From NCBI GenBank assembly GCA_003164895.1, contig PLUL01000065.1, forward strand, positions 1-64,000: a stretch of 64,000 nucleotides of DNA. Reading direction: 5' to 3'. The notes under the pieces are model-generated. The model saw nothing but the letters and a program-made list of their open reading frames with translations, was not told where the DNA came from and made no database searches. Position 1 is the stretch's first letter, and each line of letters opens with the position of its first letter. This stretch comes from Bacteroidota bacterium (GTDB taxonomy: Bacteria; Bacteroidota; Bacteroidia; Palsa-948). Shown piece after piece: positions 16,831-31,300 of the stretch. Both the position numbers and the translations under genes were made by a program.

Positions 16831-19269
16831 TTATTTATTTATCACCAACTTCTTTGTTGCCACGCCCTGCTCGGTTTTAAATTGCAGAAAATAAATGCCG
16901 TTGGGCGCAAAGCTCAAATCAATTTGCTGATTTGGAGATTTGATGATTTGACGATTAATACATTCTCCCATTACATTATAAATTTCCAATTCTCCTTTTG
17001 ATAGTTGAGAATTGAAAATGAAATTACCGCTTGTGGGATTTGGATAAATATTAATGTTTGAAATATTGATATTAGATTCAAAGACACCAGTGGTTGCCGT
17101 TGTGTCTTTCCATGAGTATCCTCCAACTCCACATGCATAAGCCCTTGTTCCCTTAAATGATAATGCGTAATAAGTAGTTGTTATAACATAATTTCCTGAA
17201 TTGTCAAGAGTCCAAGAACTTCCGCCATTTGTTGTTTTATAAATACCGCCCGAAAGATAACCGTCATTGCTTGCTGCATATCCAAGTTGTGGAGTATAGA
17301 AATAAACATCCCAAATATCTGTTTGTATCGCAGAAACGGGAATGGGTGTCCAAGTGGTTCCTCCATTAGTAGTTTTGAAAACATGACCTGTTGTAGCAGC
17401 TGCAAATCCAGTAGTGTTGCTTATAAATTGCAATGCATGAAATCCATCATTATTGCCTATTGTGAAAATCTGCGTCCATGTTGAACCTCCATTTGTAGTT
17501 TTATAAATGCCCGCAGCTGCACTTGATGCTAACGTACATGCAAAGCCATTTGTATCATCAAGAAATTGAATTCCACTAATCTCGTTGCCACTCATCGCAG
17601 TTGAGGCAATAGAAGAAATATCCGACCAAGTAGTTCCGCCATCAATAGTTTTTATCAAAGTAGTTCCTCCGGTTCCAACTGCTCCGCAAATATATCCTAC
17701 GTTTGAACTTGGAAAAAATATTTTATCTATAGGGCTTCCGAATGAAGTCAATGAAAGTGTATCCCAAGTAACTCCGCCATTTATTGTTTTACAAATAAAT
17801 GGATATGTTCCATCTCTACCTCCAACACAAAAACCAATGGACGGAGACGTAAAGAAAATATTATGCAAAGAATGTGATTTTGATGAAGGCGAAGGTGGAT
17901 CCGCAACCTCAAAAACTTTAGTCCATGAAGCACCTCCATTTGTAGTACTGTAAATTCTATTATAAAGGTTTGATGTACCATTAGCCCAACCACATATGAA
18001 CCCTGTGTTTGCATCTAAAAAATAAATATCAAGAAGTGCATCAAGATTACTGCTAAAATTAACATTTGTCCAATTATTACAGTCAACAGTAGCACTGTTG
18101 GTGCTGCTACATAAATTTGCGTCAGTAACATTTACGGTGAATGAATCTACTGGTTGCCCTGAAAGACCTGAAATTGCGGAAGTGGTGTTACCATTGCTCC
18201 AAAGAAAAGTATAAGGGCTTGTACCACCCGATGTAATTATAGAAACACTACCATTATTGTTACCGCAAACAGGAGAAACAATAGTAACAGAATTTGTTAT
18301 TAACGGGCATCCCTGTGTATATTCCCATAAATCCTGTGGAAAAATGAAATTAACACCTTGTTGTTCTTCTCCAATACCAATATAACCATGATTATTAATA
18401 GAAAATCCTACAGCATAGGATCTCCGTGTAGGTAAACCAAAATTTGCGATCTGTGACCATGTATTACTTGTTTGGTCCCAGACCCATACATCACCTAAAA
18501 AATTATATTGAGTATTTGCTCCAGTTCCAATATACCCTTTATGTCCGATAGAAAAACCAACAGCTCCCCATCTTGGATTGCCGGCAAAGTCTGCTTTTTG
18601 AGTCCAAATATTACTTGCCTGATCCCATTCCCAAAAGTCATACATTGCATAAGTGTTTGCATTATATGTGTATGAACCTGTTCCTATATATCCCTTACCT
18701 GCAATAGAAAATCCTACAGCACCAATTCTTGCCGCACCACCAAAATTTGCTTTTTGAGTCCATACATTTGTTGCTTGGTCCCACTCCCAAAAATCCACAT
18801 AATACGTTTCAGTAGGGGATCCGCCATTGCCCCCTGTACCTATGTATCCTTTTGTACCTATTGAAAACCCAACGGCACTCTGTCTTGCTGTACCTCCAAA
18901 GTTTGCTTTCTGTGTCCAAATATTCGTGGCTTGGTCCCATTCCCAAAAATCATCAGATGTATTACCGGATGCCGTTCCAATATATCCTTTAGTACCTATT
19001 GAAAACCCAACTGCATCCTGTCTTCTTATTCCACCAAAATCTGCTTTTTGTGTCCACACATTTGTTGATTGGTCCCATTCCCAAAAATCAAGGAGATGAT
19101 TACCACTAACATCACTACCTGTTCCAATATACCCCTTTGCTCCAATAGAAAAACCAACAGCTTGATATCGGGTAATTCCACCAAAATTTGCTTTTTGTAA
19201 CCAAGTGCCTTGTGCATTTGCAATTGTGCAAACAAAGTGAAATAAAATAATTGAATAAAGTTTTTTCAT
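16831..19269 (-). CDS. secreted kelch + SprB + YCF48/BNR-like protein with T9SS type A domain
   Basis: Secreted mosaic protein. Order: signal peptide (1-19, ending ANAQ), then six kelch repeats (about 22-335), each of the form WTQKANFGGxAR, AVGFSIGxKGYIGTG, DFWEWDQATNV. One SprB-type module (about 340-395) follows, then a YCF48/BNR-like propeller (about 396-730) with SxxxGxSWTxV and KTTNGGSTW motifs. The last part is a type A sorting domain (IYPNPTSGNFIFNS to KKLVINK). Six kelch units are enough for one closed beta-propeller. The same kelch unit recurs in the gene at 53047 with a different secretion tag. A terminator separates it from the upstream 4982-aa gene. Ligand and role are unknown. 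Confidence 0.9.
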   Translation of the reverse strand: MKKLYSIILFHFVCTIANAQGTWLQKANFGGITRYQAVGFSIGAKGYIGTGSDVSGNHLLDFWEWDQSTNVWTQKADFGGIRRQDAVGFSIGTKGYIGTASGNTSDDFWEWDQATNIWTQKANFGGTARQSAVGFSIGTKGYIGTGGNGGSPTETYYVDFWEWDQATNVWTQKANFGGAARIGAVGFSIAGKGYIGTGSYTYNANTYAMYDFWEWDQASNIWTQKADFAGNPRWGAVGFSIGHKGYIGTGANTQYNFLGDVWVWDQTSNTWSQIANFGLPTRRSYAVGFSINNHGYIGIGEEQQGVNFIFPQDLWEYTQGCPLITNSVTIVSPVCGNNNGSVSIITSGGTSPYTFLWSNGNTTSAISGLSGQPVDSFTVNVTDANLCSSTNSATVDCNNWTNVNFSSNLDALLDIYFLDANTGFICGWANGTSNLYNRIYSTTNGGASWTKVFEVADPPSPSSKSHSLHNIFFTSPSIGFCVGGRDGTYPFICKTINGGVTWDTLSLTSFGSPIDKIFFPSSNVGYICGAVGTGGTTLIKTIDGGTTWSDISSIASTAMSGNEISGIQFLDDTNGFACTLASSAAAGIYKTTNGGSTWTQIFTIGNNDGFHALQFISNTTGFAAATTGHVFKTTNGGTTWTPIPVSAIQTDIWDVYFYTPQLGYAASNDGYLSGGIYKTTNGGSSWTLDNSGNYVITTTYYALSFKGTRAYACGVGGYSWKDTTATTGVFESNINISNINIYPNPTSGNFIFNSQLSKGELEIYNVMGECINRQIIKSPNQQIDLSFAPNGIYFLQFKTEQGVATKKLVINK
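16921..16952. repeat. 8-bp tandem repeat in sorting-domain coding region
   Basis: Octamers AATTTGCT, GATTTGGA, GATTTGAT and GATTTGAC follow one another and encode IIKSPNQQID in the type A sorting domain of the 812-aa protein. It resembles the 7-bp repeats elsewhere but has an 8-bp unit. Confidence 0.45.
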
Positions 19270-19285
19270 CGTGTTTGACTTAGAT

Positions 19286-19318
19286 AAAAAAAGCCACGCA
19301 AAATTGCGTGGCTTTTTT
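19286..19318 (-). terminator. intrinsic terminator after the 4982-aa gene
   Basis: AAAAAAGCCACGC and GCGTGGCTTTTTT form a strong GC-rich stem extended by A/T pairs, with a small AAAATT loop and a run of T on the minus strand. It lies 12-44 nt past the stop codon of the giant gene (19330) and before the start of the kelch gene (19269). The two genes are therefore probably separate transcripts. Confidence 0.9.
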
Positions 19319-19329
19319 ATTTTTCAACT

Positions 19330-22300
19330 CTATCGTATCAGCACCACCCTTCGGTTCACGGTGCCTTGCTTTGTTACAATCTGTATGTGGTAAACACCTT
19401 CGGCAAAATTACCTGTGTTCACTTCATATTTATGTTTCATCAGCCCGCTGCCTTGTCCGCCTGCATCGTTAATCACATTTATTTTTTCACCCAGCGTATT
19501 TATTAGGTCTATTTCAATGGGCGATTCAAGCGTGGTGTTGAACTCCAGCGTAAAGTGGTCTAACGCAGGGTTCGGATACACGCTTACATCCTGCACAGGA
19601 TCATTGAGCGAAGCAACACTCAGCGGATTCACCACAACAACAACCGTTGCACTGTTGGAGCAACCATACGCGTTGGTTCCGATTACAGTATAGGTAGTAG
19701 TTACCGTAGGATTTGCAGTAACCGTTGCACCTGTGCTGGAACTTAATCCTGCCGATGGTGCCCACGAATAAGTTACGGCATTATACGCATGAAGCACGGT
19801 TGAATTATTCTGCACAATGGTTATAGAATGAGTATTTATCGTAACCAGCGGCGTAGGATTAATAGTAAGAGCCACCGTATCCGCAGCGCTGTTTCCGCAT
19901 CCGGCAGAAAAGTCGGTAACATAATAGGTATATGTTCCCACCGTAGTTCGTCCGGTATTGAAATTAGTTGCGGTGCTTACCATGTTGATAAGCGTTGCAT
20001 CGCTGTACCACTGAGGATGAATAGCAGTGGTGGTCAATACAGCAGCACCTCCGTAACAGATAGCAACATTATTTGCTGTTGGTTTAGCAGGAGATGCATT
20101 GATGGTGAGCGTTGCAGAATCGGCATGAATGCTCACGCATCCGGTTAAACTGTCGGTTACATAATATTTGTAAACGCCCACTGTGGTATGTCCGGTGCTG
20201 AATGTATTTCCAACATGAACAAGATTAGTGAGTGCAGCATTGCTGTACCATTTAACATGCGTTCCGCTCGAAGTAAGCGCAGGAATTGGATTTCCGGCAC
20301 ACACCGCCATGCTGTTCGCCACCGGAACAGGAGGAGATTGCAGGATCAAAAGTTTTGCAGTATCACGCACACTTTCGCAACCAGTTACGGCATTCTTCTG
20401 AGTCACAGTATAAAAATGTAATCCTGCAGTTGTTTGTCCTGTAGCAAAAGAGTTTCCGGTGAAGACATGCGTACCCAGTGAATTATACCACTGAACATTT
20501 GTTCCTGTTGAAGTTAAATTTGGAATTGTTGCAGCAGAACAAACGGTGGTGTCGAGCGCAACAGGCACTAACGGCAATGGGTTAATTGTAAGATGAACCG
20601 TATCCGTTTTGCTTGAACAAGTAGTTACGGTGTTGGTCTGCGTTACATAATAGGTATAGGTATTTGCAGCAGTTTGTCCTGATGCAAACGTATCTCCGCT
20701 GAATACAAGTGCGTGAATACTGTTATACCATTGAACATCCGTTCCTACAAAAATTAATTTTGGAGTTGTGTTACCAAAACATACTGCAGTATCATGAACC
20801 ACAGGAGTAATTGGCTGAGGATGTATGGTGAGCATGGATGTATCAGCAGGACCATGAGGACATCCCGGAGTACTGTCAGTAGCGAAGAACGTATATGTTC
20901 CCGCAGCGATCAATCCGGTAGCAAACGGATTTCCCATAAATAGATGATGCGTAAGGGCAGCATCGCTGTACCAGTCAATGATGGTTCCGTTCGTAGCGTG
21001 TAAATCAGGAATAGTAGTACCGGCGCATCCGATTTGATTTGAAACTACAGGAGCCAGCGTAGGTTGAGTGCTGATATATAAAAGCACTGTGTCTTTCTGG
21101 CTTGCACAGGAAGTAACTGTACTTGTCTGAGATACATAATATGTGTAAGTTGCCGCAGCGGTTTGTCCGGTTGCATAACTATTGCTTGTTGACACAAGTG
21201 TCATGGTTACATCGTACCATTTAATGTTTGTTCCTGTTGCCACGAGTGGCGGAACTGTATTTCCAAAACACACTGCCACATCAGGAGCAACCGGAGGAGC
21301 AGTAGAATTGATGGTTAGTTTAACTGTATCTCCATAGCTTTCGCAACCTGTTGCACCATTGGATTGTGTTGCGTAATACATGTACACACCAGGCGCAGTT
21401 TGTCCGGTTACAAACGGAGTGCCTGCATGTACCATTGTCCCCGAAAGATTATACCACTTGATGTTTGTTCCAACAGCAGAAAAATCGGGTGTGGGATTGC
21501 CAAAACAAATTGCAGTGTCTTTGCTTGCAAAAGGAGGTACAGGTAGAGGATTGATCGTGAGCATTACGGTATCATTCACACTAACGCATCCGGTAACAGT
21601 GTTTGTCTGTGTAGCTACATAGGAATAAGTTCCAACAGTAGTTTGTCCCGTTGCAAACGGATTTCCGGCATACACCATTGTTCCCGTCATATCGTACCAT
21701 TGGATGTTAGTGCCTGTAGCAGAAAGATCAGGAATTACTCCGAAAACACAAGCGCTTTGATTACTTGCTGTGAGTTTTGCAGGAAGCGGATGAATGGTGA
21801 GAGTTACCATCGTAGCAGGACTCTGAATATTATTCACTGTTTGAGTAACATAATACGTGTAAGTTCCGGCAGCAGTTTGTCCTGTTGAAAACGGACTTCC
21901 GGTTCCTACAAGCGTTGTAAGAGTTACATTGCTGTACCACTTGATATTTGTTCCGGTTGCAGTTAAATCTGGAGCTACTTGTCCAAAACAAACAGCTTGA
22001 CTTGTTGAAGCTGGTGCTCCTGGATAAATTGTAACAGTCACTGTATCTTTTACTCCTTCGCATCCAAATAAAGTTTGAGTAACAAAGAAAGTGTAAGTAC
22101 CGATGACAGTTAATCCTGAATTATACGGACTGCCTGCATGCACCATTGTGTTGGATGCATCGTACCACTGAATGTTAGACCCTGATGCTGATAAAGAAAC
22201 CGGAGGCGAACCAAAAACAAGAGACGTATCATTTACAGCGAGCTTGGGTGTAAAATGAATAATGAAAGTTGCTGTATCCGACGGACTCTTACATCCCAAG

Positions 22301-25300
22301 GCAGTTTGTGTTACATAGGCAATGTAAGTACCTCCTGCAGTTACCGTAGGTGTTAAAGTACCGCCACTGATTATCAAATTTGTGGTAGCCGAATTACCCC
22401 ACCATTGAATATTTGTTCCGGTTGCTGTAAAAGATGGATTGGACTGACCGAAACAAATTGAATCTTTCTGTGGAACTGAAACAGGCGCAGCTGGAATTGG
22501 ATTGATAGTGACATTAATTAAACTGGTTGCTGTACATCCTCCGGCATTTGTTACCTCAACAGAATAACTGCCGGTAGCGGAAACGACCAAGGTCTGTGCA
22601 GTGGAATTATCCGACCACAAATACGTAGCTCCAGAATTTCCAGCATTCAATGTTACTGTACCTCCGCACTGTGTTACATCCGCTCCTAAATTTACAACTG
22701 GGATTGGATTTATTTTAAATATAGCTGTGTCAGACGGACTCTTACATCCCAAAGAAGTTTGTGTTACATAGGCAGTATAAGTTCCCACAGCTGTTACGGT
22801 AGGAGTTAAAGGACTGCCACTTGCAATCAATGTTGTGGTTAAAGAATTACTCCACCATTGAATATTTGTTCCGGTTGCTGTAAAAGAAGGATTGGATTGA
22901 CCAAAACAAATTGAATCTTTCTGTGGAACAGAAACAGGCGCAGCAGGAATAGGATTGATAGTGAGAGTTGCAGTGTCAGCAAGACTGTGCGGACATCCGG
23001 AAATACTGTCTGTTACAAAGAATGTATAAGAACCAATAGCAGAAAGTCCGGTATTATATGGGCTTCCGGAATGAATAATTGGAGTAAGTGCAGGATTATT
23101 ATACCATTGAGGAATTGTTCCGGTAGAAGTAAAAGGAGGAACAGGTTGTCCGAAACAAACTGTTACATCACCTGCAGTAGGTTTGCCCGGAGACCCGTTG
23201 ATGGTAAGAATAACAGCATTTGATAAACTTCTGCATCCTGTTACAGTATCGGTTTGTGTTAGGTAATAGGTATATGTTCCAACCACAGTTTGTCCGGTTG
23301 CATAGGAATGTCCGGTATAAATAACAGGAGTAAGTAAAGAACTGCTGTACCAATGCACCGTGTCACTTCCTGTGATTCCTGTCGCAACCAGATTAGGCGT
23401 TGGATTTCCAAAACAAACAAATGTATTTGTTGCAACTGGTGTGGATGGAAGTGCATGGATCGTTAAATGAACAGTATCCGATGCGCTTGTACATCCGGCA
23501 GAAAATTGTGTTACATAATACGTATAGTTTCCGGCTGCAGTTAATCCGGTATTGAATGGACTTCCGCTGTGAACAAGAGTTGAGAGAGCTGCATCACTAT
23601 ACCATGAAATATTTGTGCCTGTAGCAGTAAGTGCCGGTGTTGCTTGACCAAAACATGATTGTTGATTTGGAGCAGTGGGCTTAGCCGGAACAGGATTGAT
23701 GGTAATTGTTACCATCTTCGTGTTGCTTTCGCATCCATTTAGCGTTTGTGTTACATAATAAGTATAGGTATGAACGGAAGTCAGTCCGGTAGTGAAAGGA
23801 GAACCCGAATGAGCCAATGTTAAAGTGGAATCATACCACTTTATGTTTGTTCCTGTTGCTGAGAGAATTGCGGGATTGCCGAAACAAACATTCACGTTGT
23901 TTGCAGTTGGCTGCGGAGTGAAATTGATAGAAAGTGTTGTTGTATCTCTTAAACTTGCACAACCAGTAACGGTATCGGAAGAAGTTACATAATACGTATA
24001 GGTGCCTGCAGAAGTTTGTCCTGTGCTATAAGGACTACCCTTGTAAACAAATGACATGGCAGAATTATACCACTTAATTGTATCATGACCTATTCCTGTG
24101 GCTACAAGTGAAGGAACTGTTCCTCCAAAGCAAACGGCAGCATTGCTTGACAAAGGTCGGGCAGGTAAAGGATTAATAGTTAGTTTAACGGTATCCGCAG
24201 AACTCTTGGGACATCCACCTGTACTGTCAGAAACGTAATAAGTATAAGTTCCTGCAGCAGTTAATCCCGTATTGTAAGGGCTTCCGGTATGAACATGGTT
24301 TGTTAATGTTCCATTGCTAAACCATAATTGATTTGTTCCGGTGGAAGTGAGAACAGGAGTAGTTTGTCCAAAACAACTTGACTTCTTCGTTGCCGTTGGT
24401 TTACCTGGCGCGGAATTAATATGAAGCCGCACAGTATCTTTCTGACTGGTACAACCGTTGTTATCTGTAGAGGTTACATAGTATGTGTAGGTTCCAACAA
24501 CCGTTTGCGTAGAGACAAAAGGGTTTCCTTTATACTGGAACACCATAGAGGAATTGTACCACTTAATAGTATCTCCTGCAATTGCATTTGCAATCAGCGG
24601 TGGCGTTGGATTTCCAAAACATACTGCTGTATCTCTGGCAACAGGATGCGCCGGAGGCAATGAATCAATCATCATTGAAACAGAAATTGTATCCGATGGA
24701 TTAGATGGATCGTTAGAATTTAAGTAAAGCGGAATGGTATGCGCTCCGTATGATAATCCGTCTTTCTTAAATTTAACTTGCAATGTATAGGTATTGGTAG
24801 GCGTAACTGTTCCGGTTGAAGCAGGAATAAATTGTGCATTTGGAATTGTAATGGTGGTAGTACCAAGCGTTCCATTGTTGCCATTCGCAGTCAGATCATT
24901 TGAAGTTCCGTTATCAAAATTCCAATATCCCTGCAAACCATTTTCATTGCCCTTCAACGTGTTCGTCATGTTAGCAAGAATTTCCGCTTGAGATAATGCG
25001 CGGTTATAAATTCTTACTTCATCCAACTTACCATTAAAATTTGAATATCCTCCATGAAAATAAGTACCCATATTAAAGTTGGTAGGAGAAAGAGTTGGTA
25101 ATGCTCCAAATGCGCCATAATACGGATGTCCGTTCAGATATAAAGTAATAGAAGTTCCATTCATTACCATTGCAATGTGATTCCATTGATTTAATGTTGC
25201 TACCTGTCCAAAAGAAATATTGTTGCACACATTATCCAATCCAATGGTTCCATTACTAATATATAAAACCACACTTTGATAACAACTTGGACCTCCCCAA

Positions 25301-28300
25301 GAAACAACTGCTGAATTACCGGAATACGCAGTAGGATAAACCCATGCAGAAACGGTCATAACACTTCCGGATGGAAAATTCACAGGATTATTTGTAGCAC
25401 TTCCTCCTAAATTAATTGTGCTGCTGCCATTAAAGCTTGCACTTCTTCCATAAGGAGACCAAAGATTGTAATATAGATTGCTTGCTCCGGCAAGAGCAGA
25501 ATTGCAAACCGAAAGATTATCAATAATTGAATCCTGGCAGATAGTAAAGTGAACATTATATGTATTCGGGCTGTGGCATTCTATCGGAGGAGGAATTCCA
25601 GCACCCGACAGACAAACAGTATTAGTACTCACAACATCGTTACTATTAAATGTAATTGTAGCCGTATAATTCACAGCAGTAGTTGGGTCAAAAATTACTT
25701 TAACATATCCCGAATCACCGGGTGGAACATTTCCGGCAGTTGGAGTTACGGTGAAATTCCCAGATGGAGTAACTACAATGCTGGAGACCTTCAATGTATC
25801 GCATCCTGTGTTTGTAACCTTTACAGAATCTTTTGTTGTTGAGTTAACAAACTGAGTTCCATAATTAATACAAGTTTTATTCAAAACAATTTTTGGAGTT
25901 CCAACCACATGCAGTGTGCATGGGATTGTATCGCTTGGTTTTAAAGGATCATTAGAAGCAATAGTAATATTTGTGGTATAAGTGCCAATAGTTAATCCGC
26001 AACTTTTTAATTTCACATGAACCGAATCCACACTACCCTTTGTAACTGTATCGGCTTTAGGATTAATAGCCATCCAGCTTACACTTGCATTCGCACTATA
26101 CATAAGTGCATTTGCCATTAACGTAGCTCCATTAGTTGAAGACGACCATCCACCTGCGATTGCATTGCTTGAAGGAGGAAACATTCCTAAGTCAACCCTA
26201 TTAGTTCCATTAATGACCCGTGTTGCAATTAGGGGTGTTCCATCCGACCAATCTGCAATTCTTGTTGCACTGTTATTAATTGTGGTTGCTGTTTCATGAT
26301 ACACACCTGTTCCACTCAAACTTGTTACCCCTTTTAAAATTGGGTGATTGGGAACATAAATAGTTCCAAGTGAAACAGCACCACTTGTTTGTGCACTAGG
26401 GTTTATACAATAATAAGCATTGCCTGTACCAAATCTTCCGGCAATTGGCATAGAAGCATCAGAAAAAGTCGCGACAACTACACCGCCTCCGGCATCCACA
26501 TAGTCGGCAAGATTGTTTCCAATTGTAGTAACATTATTAAAAGGAGAATTACTCCAAACCATAACAGCGTCGTATGCTTGGAGTTGTGACAATGTTGGCG
26601 TGGAAGAAGTTGCATTAATTATATCAATCGTTGTGAATTTTCCAGTGCCAGTCAACTTCGTTTGTACATCTGCAACATAACCAGCATCCGCATTAACAAG
26701 CGCAACTTTAATTTTTCTGCCACCTCCACCTGAAATTTGATTTATCAAATTTAATCCGCCTGCATTATGAATTGCCAATCCTTTTGTTATGGAATCGCAA
26801 CAACCTAACGTATAACTTAGAGCAGTTGGAACGGTGGAAATAGTTGGTCGTGTATATGAATATCCGGTAAGGCACACGGTTTTAGTTATATTGCTATTAA
26901 GTATCGTAATATTATCTGTAAAAGATCCTGCTGTAAGCGGTGAAAATTTAACTATCACTCTTGCGGAGTCACCTGTCAAAATATTTACAGCTGATGGGGA
27001 AACAGAAAAAGTGGGTGAAGTTGTTGTAGTCATACTTGTAACATGCAACGTATCACAACCGGTGTTTTTTATAAAAAATGAATCTATACGTGTTGTGAAC
27101 TGAGCGATAGAGTCAGCGGGCCCCATGTTCACACAAGTTTTCCAAATTGAAATTTTTCCTGCACCTATTACATGCAAGGTGGCAGGTATAGTGTCAATCG
27201 GTTTTGCGGGATCATTTGAAGCAATGGTAATATTGGTTGTATAAGTACCAATAGGTAATCCGCAGCTTTTAAACTTAATATTTGCCACAGTAGAATTTCC
27301 AGGCGTAACCGTAGCTGTTGAAGCAGAAGTATTTTGCAGCCAAGTTGGGAACGCATTAAGACCAGTAATTGAAATATCATCCATATTTATCCCGGCATAA
27401 GTAACAGAACCATCTGAAGTGAAATTAAATCGTAACAAAACCGAGTCTCCATTATTTACATACGATGTGAGTGGATAAGAATGATACGTCCATCCATGAG
27501 AACTGCAATTCCAATTATTGGTTGTCAAAGAAATGAAACTTCCACCGTTAACACTTATCAGCACATTATAAAAATCGTAATTACATTCTGTTTGACCTTG
27601 TTCCCAAAAGGATAATGTACAGTTAGTTTTATCACCTACTTTTAATTTATGAGCGAGTTGTATATACTCGTTCATGCTGTTATTATAATTACCGGTCGGA
27701 CTTTCTTTAAGAGAGTAAGAGCCCGAATGCGGATTTGGAACAATTGTCCAAATTGAACCCGAACTTGGTATCCATTTACTTAATCCATTTTCAAATCCTT
27801 CAGAAAAAATTCCAGTTGAGTTTATCTGATAATTCAAGTTGCTTGCACCTGTTATACCATTATTATGAATTGTTACTGGAATAATTGTTGAATCACAGCA
27901 AGCTAAAGTATAACTAAGTGCAGTTGGCACGGTGGCAATAACTGGTGGTGGAATAACCACGCCTTGCAAGCAAAATGTTTTGGTTGCATCATTATTATTA
28001 ACAGTAATGGTAGTTGTTACAGTTCCGGTACCTGTTGGAGTAAGAGCAATGGTGATCTTTGCTGAATCAATAGGAGCTATTTTTGCCGGGAAAGAAACAA
28101 CGGTGAACTGGCTGGAAGAAGAAGTTACGCTGGTAATACGCAATGTATCGCATCCTTTGTTATACACCTCAAACGATTTTGACTCGTTGAATCCTAATAC
28201 CAGTGTATCATATTTTGGGCATAAACTTGTCAAAGGAATATGAATATCAAATTGCTTTGGTGGGCAAATATTTTTTGTTTGCACCGGAGTTAATCTCTGA

Positions 28301-31300
28301 GTAGTGGTGCTATCGCCTAATTGTCCGTTTCCATTATTTCCCCATGCCCATACGGTACCATCATTTTTCATGGCAAGTGTATGATAGTCTCCTGCAGCTA
28401 TGGCAGTAACGGTTCCGGTAAGTGCGGTTACCTGAACTGGAGCATTATGTTGGTCGGAAAGGCTGCCATCCCCTAATTGTCCATTTGAATTATATCCCCA
28501 CACCCATACAGTGCCATCGTTTTTTAAAGCGAGAGAATGGTATTGCCCGGCAGCAATGGCAATAATTCCTGTAAGTCCGCTCACCTGAACGGGAGTCATT
28601 TGTTGGTAGGTAGTAGTATTATTGCCTAATTGCCCATAACTACCATATCCCCATGCCCATACAGTACCATCGCTTTTCAACGCAAGAGAATGATTGGTTC
28701 CTCCCGCAATGGCAGTAACAGTTCCTGTTAGCCCGCTAACCAGAACTGGAGTTAATCTTTGTGTTGTGGTGCCATCTCCTAGTTGTCCTAATCCATTATT
28801 TCCCCATGCCCATACAGTACCATCGCTTTTAAGTGCAAGAGAATGATAACCATCCAATCCTGTAGCAACTGAAGTAATTCCTATAAGCCCGCTCACCTGA
28901 ACGGGGGATATTTCCTGTGTGGTAGTTCCATCGCCTAATTGCCCATAACCATTATTTCCCCATGCCCATACGGTACCATTTCCTTTCAGCGCAAGTGAAT
29001 GATAATATCCTGCTGCAATAGCAAGATTTGTTCCGCCTGTATTCACCTGCACTGGAATTAATCTTTGTGTGGTAGTACCATCACCTAATTGTCCCCATCC
29101 ATTATATCCCCATGCCCATACGGTACCGTTGCTTTTTAACGCGAGTGAATGATAATATCCTTCAGCAATAGAAGTGATCCCTGTTATTCTTGATAGCACT
29201 GGAGTGTGTCTTTCGGTTGTGGTGCTATCGCCTAATTGTCCATAATTATTATATCCCCAGGCAAATGCATCATCGCATACACTGCATATTGCATGTGAAT
29301 TATTATTACTTCCGGCAAGAGGTTCGGAAAGAGTCAAAGGATTGATGCCCGTTCCCGATAAACATACTGTGGCATCGGGAAGATTACTATGAAACGTAAC
29401 TGTACCCGTATAACTTCCAACAGCAGTTGGTCCAAAAGTAACTTTAACATATACCGATTGACCCGCTACAAGATTTACGCTGGTTGGTGTTACTGTAAAA
29501 TTTGGTGTTACCGTGATGCTGGTTACATTCAATGCAGTGCATCCTGTGTTGGTAAGCAACACAGAATCTTTTGGTGTAGTATTAACCACTTCTGATCCGT
29601 AATTTATACAGGTTTTGCTAAATTCATTTAAGGGACAAACATTTAAGGTTTGCACCGGAGTTAATCTCTGAGCAACGGTTCCATCGCCTAACTGTCCGTT
29701 TCCATTACTTCCCCACGCCCATACGGTGCCATCGTTCTTCATGGCTAGTGTATGATAGTCTCCTGCAGCTATGGCAGTAACGGTTCCGGTAAGTGCGGTT
29801 ACCTGAACTGGAGTTTGATGATAGTTGGATAAATTACCATCTCCTAATTGTCCATTTGAATTATATCCCCACACCCAAACGGTGCCATCATTTTTCAGAG
29901 CAAGAGAATGATATTGTCCGGCAGCAATGGCAATAATTCCTGTAAGTCCGCTTACCTGAACAGGTGTTAATCTCTGATTGTAAGTTCCATCACCCAATTG
30001 TCCATACCCGTTATATCCCCATGCCCATACGGTGCCATCGCTTTTAAGAGCAAGAGAATGATTTGTTCCTCCGGCAATTGCAGTAACTGTTCCTGTGAGT
30101 CCGCTTACCAGAACAGGAGATAATCTATTCGTACCTGAGGTGCCATCGCCTAATTGCCCATTTGCATTATTTCCCCATGACCATACAGTGCCATCATTTT
30201 TAAGTGCAAGGGAATGATAACCATCCAATCCTGCAGAAACAGCGGTAATGCTTGTAAGCCCACTCACCTGAACCGGATATTGACTTTGGGTAGCAGTGCC
30301 ATTACCCAATTGCCCGTAAGCATTATACCCCCATGCCCATACCGTGCCGTTTCCTTTCAGAGCAATTGAGTGATAATATCCGGCAGCAATGGCAAGATTT
30401 GTTCCGCTAAGTCCATTCACTTGAACGGGAGCTAATCTCTGATTGTAAGTGCCATCGCCTAACTGTCCATATCCATTATATCCCCATGCCCATACGGTGC
30501 CGTTACTTTTTAACGCAAGCGAATGCAAATTGCCAGCAGCGATAGAAATTGCCCCTGTTATTCTCGATAGAATAGGAGTGTGCCTGTCAGTTGTGGTGCT
30601 ATCGCCTAATTGTCCATAATTATTGTATCCCCAGGCAAATCCATCATCACATGAACTGCATATTGCAAGTGACTGAGCATTACATCCGGCAAGAGGTTCG
30701 GAAAGAGTCAAAGGATTGATGCCTGTTCCTGACAAACATACGGTGGCATCGGGAAGATTACTATGAAACGTAACAGTTCCTGTGTAAGATGTTATAGCAG
30801 AAGTTGGTCCAAAGGTTACTTTCACATAGACTGATTGACCCGCTACAAGATTTACGCTAGTTGGTGTTACTGTAAAATTTGGAGTTACCGTGATGCTGGT
30901 TACATTCAACGGGTTACAGCTTGTGTTGGTAAGCATCACAGAATCTTGTGATGTAGTATTAACCACTTCTGATCCGTAATTTATACAGGTTTTGCTAAAT
31001 TCATTTAAAGGACAAACATTTAAAGTTTGTACCGGAGTTAATCTCTGATTGTATGTTCCATCTCCTAATTGCCCGTTCCCATTATTTCCCCATGACCAAA
31101 CAGTACCATCATTCTTCATGGCAAGTGTGTGATAATATCCGGCAGCAATGGCAGTAACGGTTCCGGTAAGTGCGGTTACCTGAGTGGGGGTTGGATTCTG
31201 GTTGGTGGTACCATTCCCCAATTGCCCATAAGCATTATAACCCCATGACCAAACAGTACCATCATTTTTCAATGCAAGTGTGTGATAATATCCGGCAGCA

